Assembly (NCBI GenBank): GCA_030693515.1
Contig: JAUYAK010000029.1
Span: 23,699 to 87,698 of the forward strand
Origin: Opitutaceae bacterium
GTDB lineage: Bacteria; Verrucomicrobiota; Verrucomicrobiia; Opitutales; Opitutaceae
Reading direction: 5' to 3'
DNA length: 64,000 nt
Shown piece by piece: positions 39,470-48,988 of the stretch. The notes under the pieces are model-generated. The model was not told the origin of the DNA. It saw nothing but the letters and a program-made list of their open reading frames with translations, and made no database searches. Both the position numbers and the translations under genes were made by a program. The first letter of the stretch is position 1. Every line of letters begins with the position of its first letter.

Positions 39470-40534
39470 TTACTTCAGGTTCTTCTCAAAGAATGCAGTG
39501 ATCTGGTTGAAGGGAATCTTTTCCGAGCGGTCGTAGAGATCGACATGGTTCGCACCGGGAATGATTAGCAGTTCCTTCGGTTGCGCCGCGGCGGCGTAGG
39601 CGGTTTCGCTGAAGTAGCGTGAGTGCGCTTTTTCACCGTGAATGAAGAGAATCGGCCGCGGCGAAATTTCCGCGATGTAGGTCAGGAGCGGCATATTCAT
39701 GAACGACAGCGGCGTCGTGACCGACCAAGCGTTGCCCGAATTGACCGCGCGCGGATGGAACCCGCGCGGCGTCCGGTAGTAGTCGTGGTAGTCCACCAGG
39801 AACTGGGCTTCGCCACCCTTCAGATCGTTGTAGGGCGGTTGATAGGCGGGCGCGCCCTTCTCGGCGTCCTGCCAACGCAGTTGGCTGAGCTGCTCCAGCA
39901 TTTGGGTGCGCTGCTCGAGGGTCACACTGTCGTTGTAGCCCTTCGACATCACGCGGGTCATGTCATACATGGTGCTGGTCACGACGGCCTTGATGCGTTT
40001 GTCCACCGCGGTGGCATTCAGCGCCATGCCGCCCCAGCCGCAAATGCCGATGATGCCGATGCGATTCCGGTTCACCCGCGCGTTCAGCCCGAGGAAATCC
40101 ACCGCGGCGCTGAAGTCCTCGGTGTTGATGTCGGGCGAGGCAATGTTGCGAGGCTCGCCGCCGCTCTCCCCGGTGTAGGACGGATCGAATGCAAGGGAAA
40201 CGAAGCCGCGCGCGGCCATCGTATTCGCATAGAGTCCGGAAGACTGCTCCTTGACCGCGCCGAACGGACCGCTGATCGCCAGCGCCGGCAGCGGTTTGCC
40301 GTCGTGATTCTTCGGCATGTAGAGGTCGCCGGTGAGGCGGATGCCATAACGGTTGACGAAGGTGACCTTCTTCCGCGTGACCTGGTCGCTAAGGGCGAAG
40401 GTGTAGTGGTCGGATGCAGTGGCGGTATTCATGGCGATGGTGGTTGCGTGAGAGGTGGCGTTTTGAGCGTGGGCCGCGCCGAAAAAGAGGACCGTGCCTG
40501 CGGCGAATGACGTGATGAATTTCGGGAGTTTCAT
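39470..40534 (-). CDS. Exported alpha/beta hydrolase
   Basis: Signal peptide MKLPKFITSFAAGTVLFFGAAHA; GIIGICGWGGMALNATAVD nucleophile-elbow region; LFIHGEKAHSRYFSE. Confidence 0.88.
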   Translation of the reverse strand: MKLPKFITSFAAGTVLFFGAAHAQNATSHATTIAMNTATASDHYTFALSDQVTRKKVTFVNRYGIRLTGDLYMPKNHDGKPLPALAISGPFGAVKEQSSGLYANTMAARGFVSLAFDPSYTGESGGEPRNIASPDINTEDFSAAVDFLGLNARVNRNRIGIIGICGWGGMALNATAVDKRIKAVVTSTMYDMTRVMSKGYNDSVTLEQRTQMLEQLSQLRWQDAEKGAPAYQPPYNDLKGGEAQFLVDYHDYYRTPRGFHPRAVNSGNAWSVTTPLSFMNMPLLTYIAEISPRPILFIHGEKAHSRYFSETAYAAAAQPKELLIIPGANHVDLYDRSEKIPFNQITAFFEKNLK

Positions 40535-40663
40535 GATTGAGTCCCGACGATACCCGAAGCGCGTTCGCCGTGCGCCCGGTTGGTTGCTTCACCTTTAGTC
40601 CTGTTGCTCGAATCAGCTCGCGCTCAGCGAGCGAACCCTCGCGCGAGCGACGCCACCGCGGCG

Positions 40664-41569
40664 TCACGGTTGCCGTCTATACTCGCTCGGCGTCATGCCG
40701 GCTTCGCGCCGGAAAACCTGGGCGAAATGGCTCGCACTCGAAAATCCCAAATCGACTGCGATCGCGATCACGCTTTCCTTGGTCTCGCGCAACCGTCGCC
40801 GCGCCTCGTTCATGCGCGCGGTCATTTGATACTTCGCAGGCGCGACGCCGGTGGCCTGCTTGAAGAGACGGTGAAAGTGAAACTTGCTCAGACCGGCCAT
40901 GACCGCGAGCCGGTCCAGGTCGAACTCCTCGTCGAGGTGCATCTCGATCCAGTCGGTCACCTGCTTGAGCTTGAAGCCCGGCAGCGACGCGCTTTCGCCC
41001 ATGGGCTTTTTCGGAATCTCCGCGTAGTGCCGGGCAAGATGAGTCGCGATTAGCTGCGCGAGTCCCTGGACGCGCAGCACACTGGCCCGGCGCGCGATCA
41101 ACTCTTGGCGCACTCCCTCCATCATCCAACTCAGGTCGGGGTCGGTGAAGGCGGACAAATCCCGCAATCGCACCTGCGTGGCCTTCGCGCCGAAGACTTC
41201 TTCCATGGCGCGCTTGAGCAATGGCAACTCGACGAATGTCATCATCGAGAGGAACGGCTCGGGCGTGAGCGCTTTCCATCGGCACTCGTAAGGTCCGCCG
41301 CCCGTCGTCAGGAAAAACGAGCCTTTCTTGATGCGGTGCGTGATCCACGGCCCGTTACCTTCGCGCTCCTGAAACTCGGCTTCGCCCGAGAAGGTCCACG
41401 CCAGGTAGGGCTCGCTCACGCCCGGCATTTCCAGCGCCTCCGTCTCTCGCAGCGGCTCGGTAATCCACGCCTTCAGGTCGCGCCACGCTTTGCCCCGACT
41501 CGGGCGAAGGCACTTCGACTTCGTGTAAGGCAGGTAGGCTTCTGCGGAGGTTTTGTCCGGAATCGGCAT
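40664..41569 (-). CDS. AraC-family transcriptional regulator
   Basis: Two C-terminal HTHs: DWIEMHLDEEFDLDRLAVMAGLSKFHFHRLFKQATGVAPAKYQMTARMNEARRRLRETKESVIAIAVDLGFSSASHFAQVFRREAGMTPSEYR. Confidence 0.95.
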   Translation of the reverse strand: MPIPDKTSAEAYLPYTKSKCLRPSRGKAWRDLKAWITEPLRETEALEMPGVSEPYLAWTFSGEAEFQEREGNGPWITHRIKKGSFFLTTGGGPYECRWKALTPEPFLSMMTFVELPLLKRAMEEVFGAKATQVRLRDLSAFTDPDLSWMMEGVRQELIARRASVLRVQGLAQLIATHLARHYAEIPKKPMGESASLPGFKLKQVTDWIEMHLDEEFDLDRLAVMAGLSKFHFHRLFKQATGVAPAKYQMTARMNEARRRLRETKESVIAIAVDLGFSSASHFAQVFRREAGMTPSEYRRQP

Positions 41570-41670
41570 TGGGCTCTCGTGACATTAAATGATCTGTGGT
41601 CCCCTCTTAGTAGCGCCAGCAAACAGCGGCGTGAGTTCGGAGTCCAGCGCCCCGCGCTAGGTGTCCGTTT

Positions 41671-41701
41671 TGAGCAACCAGGTGACAGTCTGAGCAACCA
41701 G
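41671..41701. promoter_or_regulatory. Direct repeat, candidate AraC-type operator
   Basis: TGAGCAACCAG at 41671 and 41691 (20-bp spacing) between divergent AraC and cupin genes. Confidence 0.5.
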
Positions 41702-41740
41702 CCGCGCGCGGCAAAGGCCGCGATGGAGTAGATTCACGGC

Positions 41741-42271
41741 ATGACAACGCAAAGCGACACCACCGGACAGATCCACCGCCGCGCTTTCCTTAAAACCGCC
41801 GCCGCCGTGGTGGCGGGCACTGCGCTTCTCCGCGCACAGCAAAGCAACCCAACGACGAAAAGTCATACCATGGAAATTCAAATCACCCGCACAGGTTCGA
41901 AGCCGTCCGTCAAAGGGCCTGCAGACTGGTTCACCGGCACCACACGCATTGATCCCCTGTTCGATCCCACTGAATCGGCGCGCGCCGGCGCGGCGCACGT
42001 TACCTTTGAACCCGGTGCTCGCACGGCCTGGCACACCCATCCACTCGGTCAAAGGCTGATCGTCACCTCCGGACTCGGATGGGTGCAGGGTGAAGGCAGC
42101 CCCGTGCAGGAAATCCGTCCGGGCGATGTCGTCTGGTTCCCGCCCGGCCTGAGACACTGGCACGGCGCCACGCCCACCACCGCGATGACGCACATCGCAA
42201 TCCAAGAGCAGCTCAACGGCAAAGTCGTCGACTGGATGGAAAAGGTCACCGACGAGCAATATCGCCGATGA
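41741..42271 (+). CDS. Tat-exported cupin-domain protein
   Basis: [19 protein letters not shown] leader; [29 protein letters not shown]...[16 protein letters not shown]. Confidence 0.88.
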   Translation: MTTQSDTTGQIHRRAFLKTAAAVVAGTALLRAQQSNPTTKSHTMEIQITRTGSKPSVKGPADWFTGTTRIDPLFDPTESARAGAAHVTFEPGARTAWHTHPLGQRLIVTSGLGWVQGEGSPVQEIRPGDVVWFPPGLRHWHGATPTTAMTHIAIQEQLNGKVVDWMEKVTDEQYRR

Positions 42272-42711
42272 GAACCGCACTCTTGTGGCTCGGTTGCCTG
42301 AGCATGATCGTCGCGGCGCCAACCCGCGCAGCCGCCGATGGTAAGTCCGAATCAAGAACGATGACCTCAATCACAATTCGGATCGGAGAGAAAACGTTTA
42401 CGGCGCGCCTTGAGGACAATCCTACTGCCGAGGCCTTCAAGAAGATGCTTCCGCTCACCGTCAGGATGAGAGACCTGAACGAAAACGAGAAAGTGATCGA
42501 GTTGCCGTCTAACCTCCCCGGGGAAACGCTGAATCCGAAATCCATTCAGACTGGTGACCTCATGATCTGGAGTTCGCGCAGCCTCGTGCTCTTCTATAAG
42601 ACCTTTCCCACGCGCTACAGTTACTTCAGGCTTGGGCGCATCGAGAACACGCGCGGGCTGACGGAGGCCATCGGTTCGGGAAGCGTCACCGTCACATTCG
42701 AGATACCGTAA
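42268..42711 (+). CDS. Cyclophilin-like fold protein
   Basis: [53 protein letters not shown]...[18 protein letters not shown]. Confidence 0.75.
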   Translation: MRTALLWLGCLSMIVAAPTRAAADGKSESRTMTSITIRIGEKTFTARLEDNPTAEAFKKMLPLTVRMRDLNENEKVIELPSNLPGETLNPKSIQTGDLMIWSSRSLVLFYKTFPTRYSYFRLGRIENTRGLTEAIGSGSVTVTFEIP

Positions 42712-42861
42712 GGCACGTCGAGGTAGCGGAACAATTCCACTGCTTTGATGGCGAAACGGCGGGAGGAAACATTTTAGGTCCGCCGGAGCCAAAGGAAGGT
42801 TATGTGCGTCCGCGCGCGGCTTCGAACTGCCACCGCGGACTTCGTTGAGCACCTGGATCAC

Positions 42862-45420
42862 TCACAGCAAACTAAGCTGCGAGTCGTCCGCTGGCGCGAC
42901 CGTGATTTTCTTCCTCGGCTTCGCCTGCGGTGCGGGCAGCGAGACCGACGTGTCGTCGCTCTCCAACTTCGCGAGGATGGTCTTGGCGCGGTCGATCACG
43001 CTGAGGGGCAGGCCGGCGAGGCGGGCGACTTGGATGCCGTAGCTGCGGTCGGCGGCGCCGGGAATCACGCGGCGGACGAAGACGATCTCGTCGTTCCACT
43101 CTTTCACGGCGACGGAGAAGTTGCGGAGGCGCGGGAGGTGTTTCTCGAGCTGAGTCAGCTCCTGGTAGTGCGTCGCGAAGAGCGTGCGGGGGCCGCGCTC
43201 GGGGCCGCGGTGCAGGTGCTCGACGACGGCCCACGCGATCGAGAGGCCGTCGTAGGTCGAGGTGCCGCGGCCGATCTCGTCGAGGATGATGAGGGAGCGC
43301 TCGGTGGCGTGGTTGAGGATGTTGGCGGTCTCGTTCATCTCGACCATGAAAGTCGAGTTGCCCCGCGCAAGGTCGTCGCTGGCGCCGACGCGGGAGAAAA
43401 TCCGATCGACGAGGCCGACGCGCGCGGACTTCGCGGGCACCCAGCAGCCGACCTGCGCCATGAGCGTGATGAGCGCGATCTGGCGGATGTAGGTGGATTT
43501 GCCGGCCATGTTGGGGCCGGTGAGCAAGACGAGCTGCGCGTCGTCGCAGGCGAGCAGCGTGTCGTTGGGCACGAAGGCGGCGCTGGTGCCGCGGGCGAGC
43601 GTGGCCTCGGGCGAGCGGAGGACTTGCTCGACGACGGGGTGGCGGCCCTCGGTGATTTCGAGCGTGTCGCCTTCGTCGAGCTCGGGGCGCGCGTAATTCC
43701 ACTCACGGGCGAGCAGCGCCCAGCCGGCGAGCACGTCGATCTCGGCGAGGGCGTCGGCGGTGCGCGCGAGGGCGAGCGATTCGTCGAGCACGGCGGCGAC
43801 GAGGGTGTTGAAGAGTTCGAGTTCGCGCGCGAGGGCGTTTTCCTCGGCGTGGAAGATTTCCTTTTCCTTCTGCTTGAGCCCCTCGGTCACGTAGCGCTCG
43901 CCGCCCACGGTCGTCTGCCGGCGGATGTAGTCGGCGGGGACGAGGTGGAGGTTGGCCTTGGTGATCTCGATGTAGTAGCCAAAATTGTTCGTGAACCTGA
44001 CCTTGAGGCTGCGGATGCCGGTGCGCTCCTGCTCGGTGCGCTCGAGATCGGAGAGCCACGTGCGGTTGCCGCTGGTGAGCGCGCGGAGCTCGTCGAGGCG
44101 GGCATCGTGGCCGGTGGCGATGGCGTTGCCGTCGGCGATGTCGTTCGGGAGCTCGGCGGCGAGGGCGGAAGCCAGGAGCTGGCGCAAGCCGGGCAGCTCG
44201 TGGAGCTGGGCGCTGAGGGCGGAGAGTTGGGCGTCGGGACCGAAGGCGGCGAGGGCGGCGCGCAGGGTGGGGAGCTGGGCGAGGGTGTCGCGGATGCCGC
44301 CGAGTTCGCGGGGATTGCGGAGGCGGTTTTGGAGGCGGCCGAGGATGCGCGGGATGTCGCGCACGGTGCCGAGCAGCTCGTGGACCTCGGCGAGGCGCGG
44401 GGGTTGTGCGAGCAGTTCGCCCACGATGGTCTGGCGGCGGCGCATCGGGGCGAGGTCGAGGGTGGGGGCGGCGAGCCAGCGCTCCAGGAGGCGCGCGCCA
44501 GCGGCGGTGGTGGTGCGGTTGATCGCGTGGAGCAGCGAGCCGTCGCGCGTGCCGCGGCTGGAGGAGAAAATTTCCAGGTTCCGCAGGGTCGCGGGGTCGA
44601 GGAGCAGCGTGCGGGTGCTGCGGTATTCCTGCAGGCCGCGGAGGTTCTCGGGTTTGGCGCAGAGGTTTTCCGTCGCGTAGTGGACGAGCGCGCCGGCGGG
44701 CCCGAGGCCGGGGTGCGAGGGCGCGAGGCCGAAGCCCTCGAGGTTGAGCACGCCCAGCGTGTCCATCACGGTCTTGGCGCCGCTGGAGGAATCAAAGTGG
44801 TAGCCGGGCAGCTCGGAGACGAGCCGCTCGGCGCAGAACCCGTGCAACGCGTGCAGCGCAGTCTGATCGTGCGGCGCGGCGGCCCAGCGCTCGCGTTCGC
44901 CCTCAATGATGAGCAATTCGGCGGGATCGAGGGCGGTGAGGACGGGAAGGAGATTCGCGATGCTGGCATCGCTCGCGACGCGGAACTCGCCCGTGGAGAG
45001 ATCGAGCCACGCGGCGTGCAGCCCGCGTTTGTCGATCGCGAGGGCGGCGAGGTAGTGGTTGCGGGCGGCGTCGAGCTGGTTGGCGGCCAGCGTGGTGCCG
45101 GGCGAGAGGATGCGCGTGAGCTGGCGGCGCACGAGCTTGCCGGCCTTGGCGGGCTCGGCCTGGTCGCAGATGGCGACCTTTTTGCCGGCGGCGAGGAGCT
45201 TGTTGACGTAGTTGTCGAGCGCCTGCGAGGGCAGGCCGGCCATCGGATGGTCCTGGCGCTTGGTGAGCGTGAGGCCGAGGAGCTTGGAGGCGGCGACGGC
45301 GTCCTCGAAGAACAGCTCGTAGAAGTCGCCCAGCCGAAACAGCAGGAGCGTGTCGCGCGGGAGGCCGCGCTTCACCTCGAAATACTGCTGCATCATCGGC
45401 GTGAGCTTCGCGTCGGACAT
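42862..45420 (-). CDS. mutS: DNA mismatch repair protein MutS
   Basis: TPMMQQYFEVKRGLPRDTLLLFRLGDFYELFFEDA...LLTGPNMAGKSTYIRQIALITLMAQVGCWVPA...ILDEIGRGTSTYDGLSIAWAVVEHL. Confidence 0.97.
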   Translation of the reverse strand: MSDAKLTPMMQQYFEVKRGLPRDTLLLFRLGDFYELFFEDAVAASKLLGLTLTKRQDHPMAGLPSQALDNYVNKLLAAGKKVAICDQAEPAKAGKLVRRQLTRILSPGTTLAANQLDAARNHYLAALAIDKRGLHAAWLDLSTGEFRVASDASIANLLPVLTALDPAELLIIEGERERWAAAPHDQTALHALHGFCAERLVSELPGYHFDSSSGAKTVMDTLGVLNLEGFGLAPSHPGLGPAGALVHYATENLCAKPENLRGLQEYRSTRTLLLDPATLRNLEIFSSSRGTRDGSLLHAINRTTTAAGARLLERWLAAPTLDLAPMRRRQTIVGELLAQPPRLAEVHELLGTVRDIPRILGRLQNRLRNPRELGGIRDTLAQLPTLRAALAAFGPDAQLSALSAQLHELPGLRQLLASALAAELPNDIADGNAIATGHDARLDELRALTSGNRTWLSDLERTEQERTGIRSLKVRFTNNFGYYIEITKANLHLVPADYIRRQTTVGGERYVTEGLKQKEKEIFHAEENALARELELFNTLVAAVLDESLALARTADALAEIDVLAGWALLAREWNYARPELDEGDTLEITEGRHPVVEQVLRSPEATLARGTSAAFVPNDTLLACDDAQLVLLTGPNMAGKSTYIRQIALITLMAQVGCWVPAKSARVGLVDRIFSRVGASDDLARGNSTFMVEMNETANILNHATERSLIILDEIGRGTSTYDGLSIAWAVVEHLHRGPERGPRTLFATHYQELTQLEKHLPRLRNFSVAVKEWNDEIVFVRRVIPGAADRSYGIQVARLAGLPLSVIDRAKTILAKLESDDTSVSLPAPQAKPRKKITVAPADDSQLSLL

Positions 45421-45505
45421 GGAAGCGGCGAACTTGCCCATGGAAACTGGGGAATACACGGAAATTTTTTTTGCCGCGCGCGCCGCCGCCTGAGACGGTC
45501 CCGCC

Positions 45506-46324
45506 ATGCTCCGCCCCCGCAAGAAATACACCGTGCGCGATCTCCAGCTGCTCAAGGGCCAGCGCTGCCTGACCCACATCCACGTGAAGTCGCCCGAGGA
45601 GGCCGCGGCGGCCGAGAGCGCGGGCATCGATTTGATGAGCTGCAGCTTCGATTCGCCGGAGTCGCAGGCGCAGCTGCCGGCGCTGGTGGCGGCCGCGCCC
45701 AACAGCTTCCTCTCCTGCGCGACGCCGCACGGCCTCGCGTCGCGCGAGGAGGCGATCCGGGTGGCGTTTCGCGCGCTCGAGATCGGGGCGAGCTCGGTCT
45801 ATTGCTCGGCGAGTCCGTTCATCATCGAGGCGATGGCGCGCGAGCGCATCCCGGTCGTCGGGCACCTCGGGATGGTGCCACGGCACGTGACGTGGACCAA
45901 CTACCGCGCCATCGGGAAGACCGCCGACGAGGCGGTGCAGCTCTTTCGCCAGATGAAGACGCTCGAGAGCGCTGGCGCCTACGCCGCGGAGCTGGAGTGC
46001 GTGCCGCACCCGCTCGCGACGTTTCTTTGCGCGCAGACGAAGATGCTGCTGATGTCGCTGGGATCGGGGGCGGGCTGCGACACGCAGTTCCTTTTCTCGG
46101 ACGATATTCTCGGCGACTACGACGAGCGACTCCCGCGGCACGCGAAGGCCTACCGGAATTTCCTCGAGGAGCACCGCCGGCTGCAGCGCGAGCGCATCGC
46201 CGCCTTTGGCGAATATGTCGCCGATGTGCAGGCGGGCCGGTTTCCCGAGCGCAGCCATCTGATCGAGATGGACGAAGCGGTGCTGAAAAAAGTGATCGAG
46301 GCGGTGGGCGGAGCGAAGCCCTGA
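45506..46324 (+). CDS. panB: 3-methyl-2-oxobutanoate hydroxymethyltransferase-like
   Basis: YTVRDLQLLKGQRCLTHIHVKSPEEAAAAESAGIDLMSC...PVVGHLGMVPRHVTWTNYRAIGKTADEA. Confidence 0.7.
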   Translation: MLRPRKKYTVRDLQLLKGQRCLTHIHVKSPEEAAAAESAGIDLMSCSFDSPESQAQLPALVAAAPNSFLSCATPHGLASREEAIRVAFRALEIGASSVYCSASPFIIEAMARERIPVVGHLGMVPRHVTWTNYRAIGKTADEAVQLFRQMKTLESAGAYAAELECVPHPLATFLCAQTKMLLMSLGSGAGCDTQFLFSDDILGDYDERLPRHAKAYRNFLEEHRRLQRERIAAFGEYVADVQAGRFPERSHLIEMDEAVLKKVIEAVGGAKP

Positions 46325-46332
46325 ACCCGGCG

Positions 46333-47103
46333 ATGAACCTCTATCATCGCGATCTCGGCGGGGCGGGGAAACCGCCGCTGATACTGCTGCACGGCATGCT
46401 CGGTTCGTCGCGCAACTGGCAGACGACGGGAGCGGACCTCGCCGCGCATTTCCATGTGTTCGCACCGGATCTCAGGAACCACGGAAGTTCGCCGCATGCG
46501 GCGACGATGAGCTACGAAGACATGATGGTCGATGTGCTCGCGTGGGCCGACGCGCAGGGAATCGCGCGCGCGACGTGGCTCGGCCACAGCATGGGGGGCA
46601 AGGTCGCGATGCTCCTCGCGTGCCGGCACCCGGCGCGCGTCGAGCGGCTCGTGGTCGTGGACATTGCGCCGCGGGATTATTTCTGGCCCGGCCACCGGCA
46701 GAGTTTTGCGGCGATGAACGAGCTGAACCTCGCCGACCTCGCCTCGCGCGCCGAGGCTGAGATGCGCATGGAAGGCCGGGTGCCGGCCTTGCCGCTGCGA
46801 AAATTCCTCGCGACCAACCTTCAGCGCGGCGCCGAGGGAGCCTGGTCGTGGCAGATCAACCTGCCCGCGCTCACGGCGGCGGTGCCGGAGTTGGAGAAGA
46901 ATCCGCTCGCCGCGGCCGATGTTTTTTCGGGGCCGACTCGTTTCATCGCCGGTGGTAAATCCGCCTACCTTGAATCCACGGATCACGCGACGATTCGCGC
47001 GCATTTCCCTGCCGCGGACATCCGCACGATCGCGGAGAGCGGACACAATCCGCACATGGAGGCGCGCGCGGCGTTCGTGGCCGCAGTGTTGAACCCCGCG
47101 TGA
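46333..47103 (+). CDS. Alpha/beta-fold hydrolase (YbfF-like)
   Basis: PPLILLHGMLGSSRNWQTTGADLAAHFHVFAPDLRNHGSSPH; TWLGHSMGGKVAMLLA. Confidence 0.92.
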   Translation: MNLYHRDLGGAGKPPLILLHGMLGSSRNWQTTGADLAAHFHVFAPDLRNHGSSPHAATMSYEDMMVDVLAWADAQGIARATWLGHSMGGKVAMLLACRHPARVERLVVVDIAPRDYFWPGHRQSFAAMNELNLADLASRAEAEMRMEGRVPALPLRKFLATNLQRGAEGAWSWQINLPALTAAVPELEKNPLAAADVFSGPTRFIAGGKSAYLESTDHATIRAHFPAADIRTIAESGHNPHMEARAAFVAAVLNPA

Positions 47104-47181
47104 TTTATTCGGCCAAAAGCCGCGTTGCTTTTCACCCGTCGGCTCCGCGATGCTTTCACCGCTCTTCAACCCCTTTTTCCC

Positions 47182-48987
47182 ATGCCCCAGATCACTTCGA
47201 GCCAGACGCAGCCCAGCTATGATGTCATCGTCGTCGGTTCCGGCGCCGCCGGCGGCCAGACGGCCTACACGTGCGTGATGGAGGGGGCCAAAGTCCTCAT
47301 GCTGGAGGCCGGGCGCAGCTACGATCCGGTGAAGGAGACGCCGATGTTCCAGAACAACAGCCAGGCGCCGTTGCGGGCCGCCTCGACGCCGGACAAACAA
47401 TTTTTCGGCTTCTACGACGCGACGGTGGACGGCGGTTGGGAAGTGCCCGGCGAACCCTACACGAACGCCTCGCCTGATCCGGAGCGCAAATTCTGGTGGT
47501 GGCGTCCGCGCATGCTCGGCGGCCGCACCAACCACTGGGGCCGCATCTCGCTCCGCAACGGGCCCTACGATTTCAAACCGCGCTCGCGCGATGGCCTCGG
47601 CCTCGACTGGCCGATGAGCTACGAGGATCTCGCGCCCTACTACGACAAGACCGAGATGCTCGTCGGCATCTTCGGCGACAATAACGGCCTCGAGAACACG
47701 CCCGACTCTCCCGACGGTTGCCTCCAGCCGCCGCCTGCGATGCGCGCGGGCGAGCAGCTCGTGAAGGCGCGGGGCAAGAAACTCGGCCTGCCGGTCATCC
47801 CGATTCATCGTGCGGTCCTCAGCCAAAAGCAGGACGCCGAGGTGCTGCCGAAAAAAATCCACCCCAACAATCCCCGCGCCCAGCGCCTGCTCGCCGACGC
47901 GATGCGCGCCCGCCAGGCCTGCTTCTGGGCCACCCCTTGCGGCCGCGGCTGCTCGATCAAGGCCAACTACCAATCGACCACCGTCCACCTCCCGCCCGCG
48001 CTCGCCAGCGGCAACCTCGACATCGTGTCCAACGCCATGGCGCGCGAGGTGACGACCGATGCCAACGGCAAGGCCACCGGCGTCATCTACATCGACAAGA
48101 CCACGGGCATGGAGCACGCGGTGAAGGCCAAGGTCGTGGTGCTCGCCGCCAGCTCCGCCGAGTCCGTGCGCATCATGCTCAATTCGAAGTCGGCGCGTTT
48201 CCCCAACGGCCTCGCCAACTCGAACGGCCTCGTCGGCAAATACATCATGGACACCGTCGGCGCTTCGCTCCGCGGTCAGATCCCCCTGCTGGAGAATCTC
48301 CCGCTGCACAACGAGGACGGCGCGGGCGGCGGCCACACCTACATTCCCTGGTGGCTCTACAAGGAGCAGCTCGCCGGCAAACTCGGCTTTGCGCGAGGCT
48401 ACCACATCGAGTTTCAGAGCGGACGCCACATGCCCGGCATGGGCACCACCGGCGGCATGGAAGCGCTCACTAGCGGCAGCTACGGCCGCCAGTTCAAGGA
48501 GGACGCGCGCCGCTACTATGGTTCGTTCCTGGGTTTCGCCGGCCGCGGCGAGATGATCCCCAACGACGACACCTACTGCGACCTCGATCCCGTGGTGAAG
48601 GACAAGTGGGGCATCCCGGTGCTGCGCTTTCATTGGAAATGGTCCGAGCACGAGACCCGGCAGGCGAAGCACATGCAGGAGACCTTTGCCCAGATCATCG
48701 AGGCGATGGGGGGCAAGGTTCAGTCCCGCCCCGCCGCCGACGGCGCGCAGGCCATCGAGCCCGGCGGCAAAATCATCCACGAAGTCGGCGGCACGATCAT
48801 GGGCGCGGACCCGAAGAAATCCGTGACCAACCAGTGGTGCCAGACCTGGGAGGTGAAGAACCTCTTCATCACGGACGGCGGCCCGTTCTGCTCCAACGCC
48901 GACAAGAATCCCACGCTCACCATCATGGCGCTCGCGTGGCGCGCCAGCGACTACCTGCTCGCCGAAATGAAGAAGGGAAATCTCTGA
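47182..48987 (+). CDS. GMC-family oxidoreductase (second copy)
   Basis: YDVIVVGSGAAGGQTAYTCVMEGAKVLMLEAGRSYDP; C-terminal NLFITDGGPFCSNADKNPTLTIMALAWRASDYL. Confidence 0.92.
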   Translation: MPQITSSQTQPSYDVIVVGSGAAGGQTAYTCVMEGAKVLMLEAGRSYDPVKETPMFQNNSQAPLRAASTPDKQFFGFYDATVDGGWEVPGEPYTNASPDPERKFWWWRPRMLGGRTNHWGRISLRNGPYDFKPRSRDGLGLDWPMSYEDLAPYYDKTEMLVGIFGDNNGLENTPDSPDGCLQPPPAMRAGEQLVKARGKKLGLPVIPIHRAVLSQKQDAEVLPKKIHPNNPRAQRLLADAMRARQACFWATPCGRGCSIKANYQSTTVHLPPALASGNLDIVSNAMAREVTTDANGKATGVIYIDKTTGMEHAVKAKVVVLAASSAESVRIMLNSKSARFPNGLANSNGLVGKYIMDTVGASLRGQIPLLENLPLHNEDGAGGGHTYIPWWLYKEQLAGKLGFARGYHIEFQSGRHMPGMGTTGGMEALTSGSYGRQFKEDARRYYGSFLGFAGRGEMIPNDDTYCDLDPVVKDKWGIPVLRFHWKWSEHETRQAKHMQETFAQIIEAMGGKVQSRPAADGAQAIEPGGKIIHEVGGTIMGADPKKSVTNQWCQTWEVKNLFITDGGPFCSNADKNPTLTIMALAWRASDYLLAEMKKGNL

Positions 48988-48988
48988 C

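Noticed and set aside
42802-47103. 1433-aa plus-strand ORF spanning mutS, panB region and a hydrolase
   Set aside because: Most of it is the antisense of mutS; only the final part (46333-47103) is a real gene. Long antisense ORFs are expected in GC-rich sequence with strong third-position bias.
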